In this document: one piece after another, positions 44,457 through 51,892 of the stretch | Numbering within the stretch: position 1 is the stretch's first letter | How the letters are laid out: each line of letters opens with the position of its first letter | Origin: Hoeflea sp. 108 | Lineage (GTDB): Bacteria; Pseudomonadota; Alphaproteobacteria; Rhizobiales; Rhizobiaceae | Length of the DNA stretch: 64,000 nucleotides | NCBI RefSeq assembly: GCF_000372965.1 | Contig: NZ_KB890024.1 | Span: 1,242,839 to 1,306,838, forward strand | Reading direction: 5' to 3' | Notes under the pieces: generated by a model | What the model was told of the DNA's origin: nothing | Databases searched by the model: none | Seen by the model: the letters and a program-made list of their open reading frames with translations, nothing else | Program-made: the position numbers and the translations under genes

Positions 44457-45002
44457 TTATCCCCTGCCTGCCTCGTCGAGCAGGTATGAAATCGCCATGT
44501 CGCGTTCGTCCTCATGGAGAATGTCCATGTCGAACAGGTTCATGCTGCGCAGGCCTTCGATGACGAGGAACGCCACGAGCAGCTTGGCCGTATCGGGGTT
44601 TTCCGCCTTCAGCCGGTCGAGCAGGTTGCGCTTGAAGTCCCTGACCGGATTGAGGAAGTCAGGGTCTTCGGACAGTGCCGCCAGCACCCCGGCGGCCGAG
44701 GGCTGATGGTGCTGGCATTCTTCAGCGGAGAGTTCGATATAAGCGGCAAGGCTGTTGGGGGAGGCCGCACCTTGGTCTGCCGACTTGGCGGCAAGGGCCT
44801 GTTCGAAGCTCTTGAGATATTCCTCGACCAGAGCCTGCATCAGCTTCGCCTTGGAGGGGAAGTTGTAGAGGAGGCCGCCCTTCGACACGCCGGCGCGCTG
44901 GGCGACAGCGTCGAGCGAGATGTTGCCCGGGCCGACGATATCGGCCAGCTCGGCTGCGGCGGCGAGGATCTTCTCGCGTGAACTCGGTCTGTGACCAGAC
45001 AT
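44457..45002 (-). CDS. TetR/AcrR family regulator of the adjacent RND efflux genes
   Basis: A 181-residue regulator. The helix-turn-helix covers about residues 8-60 (REKILAAAAELADIVGPGNISL, then AVAQRAGVSKGGLLYNFPSKAKLMQAL), and the C-terminal half is a helical ligand domain with a TetR_C-like end (VAFLVIEGLRSMNLF). ATG 45002 is preferred to a much longer upstream frame that would run through the promoter region. It is divergent from the RND pair and a perfect palindrome lies in the shared promoter, so repression of the pump and of itself is the likely role. Confidence 0.9.
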   Translation of the reverse strand: MSGHRPSSREKILAAAAELADIVGPGNISLDAVAQRAGVSKGGLLYNFPSKAKLMQALVEEYLKSFEQALAAKSADQGAASPNSLAAYIELSAEECQHHQPSAAGVLAALSEDPDFLNPVRDFKRNLLDRLKAENPDTAKLLVAFLVIEGLRSMNLFDMDILHEDERDMAISYLLDEAGRG

Positions 45003-45037
45003 GACGGTACCTCCAATGCCGTTCACTTTATCGTGGA

Positions 45038-45066
45038 TTGACAATACCGTCCAGACGGTACAGTAA
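45038..45066 (+). promoter_or_regulatory. RND pump promoter with embedded palindromic operator
   Basis: A consensus -35 TTGACA (45038-45043) is followed by TACCGTC-CA-GACGGTA (45045-45060), a perfect 16-bp palindrome filling the spacer, then CAGTAA (45061-45066) or TACAGT (45059-45064) as -10. A TetR dimer bound here would block RNA polymerase directly. It lies between the TetR gene and the RND genes. Confidence 0.75.
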
Positions 45067-45156
45067 GCGCGCTGCCCTTGGGTTTTTCCCAAAATGGGTT
45101 CATTGTGCACCGCAACCCGTCCGGGTGTGTGCGGTTCCAAACGACTGGGGTCTCCT

Positions 45157-46347
45157 TTGATCAAGCGCTTCATCATCGCTATCGTGCTGCTCGTCCTCGT
45201 TTGCGGCGGTATCGTCGGCTTCAACATCATGCGTGACAACGGCATCAAGCAGTACTTCGCCAATATGCCCGTTGCGTCGGTTACGGTTGCGACCACGAAA
45301 GTCGAGCCGGGTCCATGGACACCGGGCATCGAAACGATCGGTACTGTCGGCGCCTCGCAGGGCGTGGACCTGACGGTCGAGGCGACTGGCATCGTCAAGG
45401 AGATCAAGTTCGCCGCCAATCAGCGCGTCAACAAGGGTGACGTGCTGATCCAGTTGGACGATGCCGTTCAGCAGGCGGATCTGGCGGCGGCCAAGACCCA
45501 GGCCGATCTCGACCAGCAGGCGCTCGACAGGGCAACCGAATTGCGCCGCCGTGGCGTTGGTTCCGACGTGACGCTGGATGCGGCGCGGGCAACGGCCTCT
45601 ACCTCGGCTTCCCAGGTCCAGAAGCTCCAGGCCGTGCTCGACCAGAAGCAGTTGCGTGCGCCGTTCTCCGGCACCATCGGTATCCCGAAAGTCGATATCG
45701 GACAGTATGTCGCTCCCGGCAACGTCATTGCTACGCTGCAGGATCTCGAGACGATGCGCGCGGATTTCGCCGTTCCGGAGCAGCAGCTCGCTCAGCTGAA
45801 GATCGGACAGCCGGTCAATTTCGGCGTCTCGTCCGACAGCATGCCGTTCAACGGTTCGGTCATTGGTATCGACCCCAAGGTCGACCCGCAGAGCCGCCTT
45901 GTTTCGGTCCGCGCCGAGATCACCAACCCTGAGGGCAAGCTGAGCCCGGGTCAGTTCGTCCGCGTCCGTGTCGAGCTGCCCAAGGAAGATAATGTCGTCG
46001 CGGTTCCGCTGACGGCGCTGACCTCGAGCCTCTATGGCGACTTCGTCTATGTCGTGCGCCCCGCTGAGAAGCCCGAAGCGCAGGCGTCGGCAGCGCCGGC
46101 AGCGCCGGCTGCTCCGGCCGCGGCAGCAGACGCCAAGCCGGAAGCCGAGCAGGCGCTGGCCGTCAAGCAGATCTTCGTCAAGGTTGGCCGCCGCTCGCAG
46201 GGCCGCGTCGAAATCCTCGAAGGCGTCTCGGGCGGCGATGAACTGGTGGTCGCAGGCCAGAACAGGCTTTCGAACGGCACCCCGGTCAAGATCGACAACA
46301 CGGTTTCGCCCGTACCCTCGACCGATGCGAAGGCGGCCACGAAATGA
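45157..46347 (+). CDS. RND efflux periplasmic adaptor subunit (membrane fusion protein)
   Basis: A 396-residue adaptor that joins the inner-membrane RND pump to an outer-membrane channel. It has an N-terminal anchor (IKRFIIAIVLLVLVCGGIVGF), lipoyl-like halves (VDLTVEATGIVKEIKFAANQRVNKGDVLIQLDD and APFSGTIGIPKVDIGQYVAPG), a short helical hairpin between them, and a beta-barrel domain. An Ala/Pro-rich insert (EAQASAAPAAPAAPAAA) lies near the C-terminus. I favour TTG 45157 with GGGG upstream; an ATG at 45094 is possible and would add 21 residues. It overlaps the pump gene by 4 nt. Confidence 0.88.
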   Translation: MIKRFIIAIVLLVLVCGGIVGFNIMRDNGIKQYFANMPVASVTVATTKVEPGPWTPGIETIGTVGASQGVDLTVEATGIVKEIKFAANQRVNKGDVLIQLDDAVQQADLAAAKTQADLDQQALDRATELRRRGVGSDVTLDAARATASTSASQVQKLQAVLDQKQLRAPFSGTIGIPKVDIGQYVAPGNVIATLQDLETMRADFAVPEQQLAQLKIGQPVNFGVSSDSMPFNGSVIGIDPKVDPQSRLVSVRAEITNPEGKLSPGQFVRVRVELPKEDNVVAVPLTALTSSLYGDFVYVVRPAEKPEAQASAAPAAPAAPAAAADAKPEAEQALAVKQIFVKVGRRSQGRVEILEGVSGGDELVVAGQNRLSNGTPVKIDNTVSPVPSTDAKAATK

Positions 46348-49300
46348 GTTTCTCTGACATCTTCATCCGGCGCCCCGTCCTCTCGACGGTCCTCGCCTTC
46401 ATGATCCTGCTCCTGGGTTTCCAGGGCATTTTCAATCTGTCAGTCCGGCAATATCCCGAGGTCGAGGAGACGGTGATCACCATCACCACCGTCTATCCCG
46501 GCGCCAGCGCCGACCTTATCCAGGGCTTCATCACCGCACCGATCTCAGCCGCTGTGTCGACGACCGAAAACGTCGACTACGTGACGTCTCAGAGCCGTCC
46601 GTCGACCAGCATCGTGACCGTGCAGATGAAGCTCGGCTCCAATCCCGACACCGCGCTGACCGAGGTCATGTCCAAGGTCCAGCAGGTGCGCGGCCAGTTG
46701 CCGAGCGACGCCAAGGATCCGACGATCGTCAAGGGCACGGGCATGCAGTTCGCCATCATGTACCTGGCGATGCAGAACCCGAACATGAGCGCCGAGGAGC
46801 TGACCGAATACATCCAGCGTGTCATCCGTCCGCGCATGTCGACCATCGAGGGCGTTGCCGAAGTCCAGGTTCTGGGCGCGGCCAACTATTCGATGCGTGT
46901 CTGGATCGATCCGGTGAAGCTCGCGGCACGCGGCCTGACCGCAGCCGAAGTGCTGCAAGCCATCAACGCCTCGAACTTCCTGTCGGCCCCCGGCAAGACC
47001 AAGAACGAGTATGTCACATACTCGATCACCATGAAGTCGACGCTGCAGACGCCTGAAGCGTTTGCCGAACTGCCGCTCAAATCCGAGAACGGCAATGTCG
47101 TGCGTCTGCGTGACGTCGCCAATGTCGAACTCGGCGCCGAAAGCACCGATACGGTCGTCAACTTCAACGGCGAGCCGGGCACCTTCATCGGCATCTTCCC
47201 AACACCGTCGGCGAACCCGCTTAACACTGCTGCTGCGGTCATCAAGGAACTGCCCGGCATCAGCGCGAGCCTGCCCGAAGGCATGACCATTACCATGGTC
47301 TACGATTCGACCGAGACGATCAGCGCCTCCATCGACGAGGTCTTCAAGACCATCGCCGAAGCCGTCGCCATCGTCATCGTCGTCATCCTGCTCTTCCTCG
47401 GCTCGTTCCGTTCGGTGCTGATGCCTGTGGTGACCATCCCGCTGTCCTTGATCGGTGTCTGTTTCATCCTTCTGATGATGGGCTATTCGATCAATCTGCT
47501 GTCGCTGCTGGCCATGGTGCTGGCGATCGGCCTCGTCGTCGACGACGCCATCGTGGTGGTGGAGAACATCCACCGTCACATGGAAGAGGGCATGACGCCG
47601 ATGCAGGCGGCCTTCAAGGGCATGCGCGAAATCTTCGGTCCGGTGGTGGCGATGACCATCACGCTGGCCGCGGTTTTTGCGCCGCTTGCCTTCACCGGCG
47701 GCCTGACCGGTTCGCTGTTCCGCGAATTTGCGGTCACGCTTGCTGGTGCGGTCGTGCTGTCGGGTATCATCGCTGTGACCATCACGCCGATGATGTCGGC
47801 GCGCATCCTGAAGTCTGGCAGCCACAGCCGCTTCGCCGCCTTGGTCGACCGCACCTTCGAGCGTGTCGCCAATCGCTACGAGCGGCTGGTGGCCGGTTCA
47901 CTGAACTATCGGCCGGTCACGCTTCTCGTCGTCATCGCGCTGGTTTCTGTCACCGCTTTCATGTTCTTCAAGACGTCGACCGAACTGGCGCCTGAAGAGG
48001 ATTCAGGCGCGCTGTTCTCGCTGGTCACAGCTCCACGTTATGCCACGAGCGAATACACCAGCCTCTACACCGACCAGATCCGTGACCTGACCAAGGACCT
48101 GCCAGAACTCAAGACGAATTTCTCGATCGTCGGCATGGGCGGGGAAACCAATTCGGGCTTCTCTGTCTGGGCGCTGAAGGACTGGGCCGACCGCGACCGT
48201 TCGCAAAAGCAGATCCAGCAGGACATCCAGGGCCGGCTCTCGAAGGTCAGCGGTGTCGAGGCTCTGGTTTTTGCGCCGCCGTCGCTGCCCGGCGCGGGTG
48301 GCGGCCTGCCGATCTCGCTGGTCGTCCAGTCGACGGGTGATCCGAGCCAGGTCTATGAGGTGGCTGAGCAGATCAAGACGAAGGCGCAGGCCTCCGGCCG
48401 TTTCATCGTGGTGCAGAACTCGCTGTCCTTCAACGCGCCGCAGGTGACCGTCACCATCGACCGCGACAGGGCGGCAGCGCTCGACCTGTCGGTGCGCGAT
48501 ATCGGCACGACGCTCAGCCTGCTTGTCGGCGGCGGCTCGATTGCGGAATTCGACCGCGATTCGAACAGCTACGACATCATCATGCAGGTACCCGAGCAAT
48601 ATCGCGAGAACCCCGAGAAGCTGGGCGAGTTCTTCGTCCGCAGCGTCAACGGCAAGATGGTGCCGCTGTCGGCGGTGGTGTCGATCAGCACCAACGCCTC
48701 GCCGGCATCGATCGACCAGTTCAACCAGCTGAACTCGGCGACTATTGCGGCACTGCCGGTTCCCGGCGTGACGACGGGCGATGGCCTGAAGACGATCGAA
48801 GACATCGCCCGGCCGCTTCTGCCGGCTGGCTTCTTCATCGACTATTCCGGCCAGTCGCGTCTCGAAAGCGAGCAGGGCAACACCATCCTGATTGCCTTCG
48901 CGCTCGCCATCGTCGTCATCTACCTGGTTCTGGCGGCGCAGTTCGAGAGCTTCCGCGATCCGCTCATCATCATGATGTCGGTGCCGCTGTCGATCTTCGG
49001 CGCCATCGTGCCGTTGAACCTCGGGCTTGGCACGCTGAACATCTACACCCAGGTGGGTCTCATCACACTGATAGGATTGATCACCAAGCACGGCATCCTG
49101 CTGGTCGAATTCGCCAACCAGCAACGTGAAGAGCATGGAATGACCGCGCGCGAAGCGATCATCGCCTCGGCCAAGGTCCGCCTGCGCCCGATCCTGATGA
49201 CCACGGCCGCCATGGCGCTCGGTGTCGTGCCGCTGATCCTGGCGTCGGGCGCGGGCGCTGCCGCCCGCTATTCGATGGGCCTGGTGATCTTCTTCGGCGT

Positions 49301-49427
49301 GATCGTCGGCACGATCTTCACGCTGTTCGTGGTGCCCATGTTCTACACCTACATCTCCCGCAAGGAGCTGAAGGCCCATGTCGAGTTGCCAGATGCCAAA
49401 CAGATGGCAGAAGCTGCCCACCACTGA
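46344..49427 (+). CDS. RND multidrug efflux permease (HAE1 type, MexI-like)
   Basis: A 1027-residue inner-membrane proton-driven pump with 12 membrane helices and two large periplasmic loops. It starts FIRRPVLSTVLAFMILLLG, has GLVVDDAIVVVENIHRHME in helix 4 with the proton-relay Asp pair, and GLITKHGILLVEFANQQ in helix 10 with the conserved Lys; PILMTTAAMALGVVPL is also typical. It resembles MexI-like permeases more than AcrB, judged by eye. No outer-membrane channel gene follows, so it must borrow a TolC-like partner. The substrate is not predictable. Confidence 0.94.
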   Translation: MSFSDIFIRRPVLSTVLAFMILLLGFQGIFNLSVRQYPEVEETVITITTVYPGASADLIQGFITAPISAAVSTTENVDYVTSQSRPSTSIVTVQMKLGSNPDTALTEVMSKVQQVRGQLPSDAKDPTIVKGTGMQFAIMYLAMQNPNMSAEELTEYIQRVIRPRMSTIEGVAEVQVLGAANYSMRVWIDPVKLAARGLTAAEVLQAINASNFLSAPGKTKNEYVTYSITMKSTLQTPEAFAELPLKSENGNVVRLRDVANVELGAESTDTVVNFNGEPGTFIGIFPTPSANPLNTAAAVIKELPGISASLPEGMTITMVYDSTETISASIDEVFKTIAEAVAIVIVVILLFLGSFRSVLMPVVTIPLSLIGVCFILLMMGYSINLLSLLAMVLAIGLVVDDAIVVVENIHRHMEEGMTPMQAAFKGMREIFGPVVAMTITLAAVFAPLAFTGGLTGSLFREFAVTLAGAVVLSGIIAVTITPMMSARILKSGSHSRFAALVDRTFERVANRYERLVAGSLNYRPVTLLVVIALVSVTAFMFFKTSTELAPEEDSGALFSLVTAPRYATSEYTSLYTDQIRDLTKDLPELKTNFSIVGMGGETNSGFSVWALKDWADRDRSQKQIQQDIQGRLSKVSGVEALVFAPPSLPGAGGGLPISLVVQSTGDPSQVYEVAEQIKTKAQASGRFIVVQNSLSFNAPQVTVTIDRDRAAALDLSVRDIGTTLSLLVGGGSIAEFDRDSNSYDIIMQVPEQYRENPEKLGEFFVRSVNGKMVPLSAVVSISTNASPASIDQFNQLNSATIAALPVPGVTTGDGLKTIEDIARPLLPAGFFIDYSGQSRLESEQGNTILIAFALAIVVIYLVLAAQFESFRDPLIIMMSVPLSIFGAIVPLNLGLGTLNIYTQVGLITLIGLITKHGILLVEFANQQREEHGMTAREAIIASAKVRLRPILMTTAAMALGVVPLILASGAGAAARYSMGLVIFFGVIVGTIFTLFVVPMFYTYISRKELKAHVELPDAKQMAEAAHH

Positions 49428-49445
49428 AGGCGACGATGTGAAACC

Positions 49446-49476
49446 AAAAAGCCCCGGAGCGATCCGGGGCTTTTTT
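49446..49476. terminator. Strong bidirectional terminator between the RND and ABC operons
   Basis: AAAAAGCCCCGGA (49446-49458), loop GCGA, TCCGGGGC then TTTTTT (to 49476). The GC stem has A/T tracts on both sides, so it can end transcripts from either direction at this convergent junction. Confidence 0.9.
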
Positions 49477-49503
49477 GTATCCGCAGGTGGCCGCTCCAAC
49501 GCC

Positions 49504-50202
49504 CTAGGCCGGTTGTCGCGAGCGTTGATGGCGCGTCAGGTAGCGCTCTAGGGTTCGGATGAGAGTGATCAGCATCAGGTTGATCACCAGATAAAGCGCT
49601 CCTGCGACGGCGAACACCTCGAACACTGCATAGGTCTGGCTCATCAGCCGCTTGGCGTAGCCGGTGACCTCAAGCACGGTGATGGTCGAGGCGAGGCTGG
49701 TGCCCTTGACCGTCAGGATCAGTTCGTTGCCATAGGCCGGCAGGGCCTGGCGTATGGCGAGCGGAAACTCGATGCGGCGGAAGCGCAGCACGCGCGACAT
49801 GCCGCAGGCTTGTGCCGCCTCGACCAGTCCCGATGGAACCGACATCAGCCCGCCGCGCAGGATCTCGGAAGTGTAGGCGGCTGTGTTCAGCGCCAGCGCC
49901 AGCACCGCGCAGCGGGCGCCGTCGCTGACCACCCACCACAGCACGGCATTGTCCTTGACGACGGAAAGCTGGCCGAGCCCGTAATAGAACAGGAATATCT
50001 GGACCAGCAGCGGCGTGCCGCGGAACACGGTGCTGTAGCCCTTGGCGAAACCGGCGATGAAGCGGTTCGACGACAGCCGCATGATCGCAAGCCCGAGGCC
50101 GAGATTGAAGCCTATCAGCACCGACAGGAAGGTGAGCATCAAGGTGACCCGCAGCCCCTTGAGCAGGACCGGCACCGCTTGCTGGAGAAGTTCGAGATCC
50201 AT
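49504..50202 (-). CDS. Polar amino acid ABC transporter permease (HisM type)
   Basis: A 232-residue inner-membrane permease with about five helices and the EAA loop EAAQACGMSRVLRFRRIEFPLAIRQALPAYGNELIL, through which it contacts the ATPase. The sequence is of the HisM/OccM group that imports basic amino acids or opines. ATG 50202 gives MDLELLQQAVPVLLKGLRVTL; upstream codons lie in the next gene. It follows the HisQ-like gene by 4 bp and is the last gene of the operon. Confidence 0.92.
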   Translation of the reverse strand: MDLELLQQAVPVLLKGLRVTLMLTFLSVLIGFNLGLGLAIMRLSSNRFIAGFAKGYSTVFRGTPLLVQIFLFYYGLGQLSVVKDNAVLWWVVSDGARCAVLALALNTAAYTSEILRGGLMSVPSGLVEAAQACGMSRVLRFRRIEFPLAIRQALPAYGNELILTVKGTSLASTITVLEVTGYAKRLMSQTYAVFEVFAVAGALYLVINLMLITLIRTLERYLTRHQRSRQPA

Positions 50203-50206
50203 CGGG

Positions 50207-50914
50207 CTATTTCCTTGCGCGCAGCCGGAACCGGCTTTCGGCCAGGTCGACGCCGGCCTGACTGACCAGGGTGATGACGAGATAGACCACCGCGGCGATG
50301 AGGTAGAAGATGAAGGGGTGGCGCGTCGTGTTGGAACCGATAAAGGCAACACGCATCAGTTCCTGCAGTCCGACGACCGAAACCAGCGCCGTGTCCTTGA
50401 TGGTGACCTGCCAGACATTGTTCATGCCGGGTATGGCGATGCGCAGCATTTGCGGCAGGATGATACGGCGGAATATGCGCAGCCCCGGGATGCCGAGCGC
50501 CCGCGCGGCCTCGATGTGGCCCTGCGGGATGGCTGCCAGCGCGCCGCGAACGACCTCAGTCGAATAGGCGCCCGAGATCGCGCCGATGGCGATGACGGCG
50601 ATAACGAAGGCATACCCGCTGTCTGCCATGCCGGCATAACCGAAGGCGGTCGCAACGCGAGTGACGAACTCGACGGAGCTGAAGAACAGCAGATAGATGA
50701 TGAGCAGTTCAGGAACGCCGCGCACCAGCGCGGTATAGGCATCGACGACATAGGTCAGCGGCCGGATACGACCCCATTTGATCAGGCCGCAGACGACACC
50801 GACGACGAAGCCGCCCACCATGGCGGAAAGCGCTACGGCTATGGTGATCGTCGCGCCACGCAGGATCGCGCCGAACCAGCCGTCTGTCCACACCTGCCAA
50901 AGACTGAATTCCAT
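50207..50914 (-). CDS. Polar amino acid ABC transporter permease (HisQ type)
   Basis: A 235-residue permease, the partner of the HisM-like protein, with the EAA loop EAARALGIPGLRIFRRIILPQMLRIAIPGMNNVW. Members of this group form a heterodimer in the membrane. ATG 50914 gives MEFSLWQVWTDGWFGAILRG; the longer frame to 51013 would read through the hairpins that follow the binding-protein gene. Only a 4-bp gap separates it from the HisM gene. Confidence 0.92.
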   Translation of the reverse strand: MEFSLWQVWTDGWFGAILRGATITIAVALSAMVGGFVVGVVCGLIKWGRIRPLTYVVDAYTALVRGVPELLIIYLLFFSSVEFVTRVATAFGYAGMADSGYAFVIAVIAIGAISGAYSTEVVRGALAAIPQGHIEAARALGIPGLRIFRRIILPQMLRIAIPGMNNVWQVTIKDTALVSVVGLQELMRVAFIGSNTTRHPFIFYLIAAVVYLVITLVSQAGVDLAESRFRLRARK

Positions 50915-50954
50915 CGAAACCGCCTGAGCTGTCACTGGTGGTTTTCCGCAAGGC

Positions 50955-50997
50955 CGAGCCGTGCGGCTCGAGCGGCCACCCGCGCCATCAGGCGCGG
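50955..50997 (-). repeat. Two strong hairpins between the binding-protein and permease genes
   Basis: CCGCGCC-ATCA-GGCGCGG (50980-50997) and CGAGCCG-TG-CGGCTCG (50955-50970) follow the binding-protein stop (51017). Without T-tracts they are unlikely to terminate fully. In such operons, hairpins after the binding-protein gene often stabilise its message so that it is made in excess over the permeases. Confidence 0.65.
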
Positions 50998-51016
50998 ATA
51001 GCCGTCCCGACATTCG

Positions 51017-51814
51017 TTACTGGCACGGACGGGAAATATCCGTCTGGAACCACTTCTGGCTCGCCTTGCCGATCGAGCCGTCGGCGACCAGCGCGCACAG
51101 CGCCTTGTCGATATCGGCCTTGAGCGCGGTGTTTTCCTGCGCGATGCCGACGCCGATGCCTTCGCCGAGCGAAGGATCGAAGGTGCTCTGGATTTTCACG
51201 TCGACGAACTGGAAGTTCTTGCCGTCGGGCTTGGCAAGGAAGTCCTGCAGCGCCGAGGCATCGGCAAAGGCCGTGTCGACGCGTCCCGTCGCCAGGTCGA
51301 TCTGCATCTGGTCGAGCGTGTCGTAGGTCTTGAGGTCTGCGCCGGGCACACGCTTCTCGAGGAAATGCGCATGCGTGGTGCCGGCCTGGACGCCCACCTT
51401 TTTGCCGTCGAGCGACTTCAGCAGCGTGTCGATGTCCTTGATGCCGGCAAGGTCGGAATCCTTGGGCGCGACGAACATGTTGGCGAGCTCGGCATAGCCA
51501 ACGGAGAAGTTGATCTCCTTCTTGCGGTCGGCGGTAATCGACATGCCGGAGATGATGATGTCGAAGCGCTTGGCCTTCAGTGCCGGGATCAGGCCGTCGA
51601 AAGCCTGCACGACGAAGTGGCACTTCTTCTCCAGCTTGGCGCAGAGCAGCGCGCCGACATCGGCGTCGAAGCCGGTGACGTTGCCGGCGGCATCCGCCAT
51701 GCTCCAGGGCGGATAGGCGCCTTCGGTGCCGATGGACAGCTCACCTTCGCTGGCAAACGAGCTGCTCATTCCCGCGGCAAGGCAGGCGAGCAGCGACAGG
51801 ACTTTCAGTTTCAT
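51017..51814 (-). CDS. Polar amino acid ABC transporter substrate-binding protein
   Basis: A 265-residue periplasmic binding protein (SBP_bac_3). The signal peptide is MKLKVLSLLACLAAGMSSSFA. The ligand-pocket segments of the basic amino acid and opine group are present: GTEGAYPPWSMADAAGNVTGFDADV, then DIIISGMSITADRKKEINFSVGY with the Arg that grips the carboxylate. A cysteine pair (LLCAKLEKKC) matches the disulfide of ArgT/OccT-like proteins. The ligand should carry an alpha-amino acid group; the side chain is unknown. GGGGAA lies upstream of ATG 51814, and the peptidase-ATPase gene is 78 bp upstream. Confidence 0.92.
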   Translation of the reverse strand: MKLKVLSLLACLAAGMSSSFASEGELSIGTEGAYPPWSMADAAGNVTGFDADVGALLCAKLEKKCHFVVQAFDGLIPALKAKRFDIIISGMSITADRKKEINFSVGYAELANMFVAPKDSDLAGIKDIDTLLKSLDGKKVGVQAGTTHAHFLEKRVPGADLKTYDTLDQMQIDLATGRVDTAFADASALQDFLAKPDGKNFQFVDVKIQSTFDPSLGEGIGVGIAQENTALKADIDKALCALVADGSIGKASQKWFQTDISRPCQ

Positions 51815-51892
51815 TTTTCAGTTCCCCATTGTTGAACGTTTTTGGTTTTGCATCGGGCTTGGCGCCCGGTTGCTCCGTGGTTGCGCCAGCGG

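Noticed and set aside
45078..45098. Inverted repeats TTGGG/CCCAA and CCCA/TGGG in the RND leader
   Set aside because: Short stems overlapping an alternative ATG; too weak to call an attenuator.
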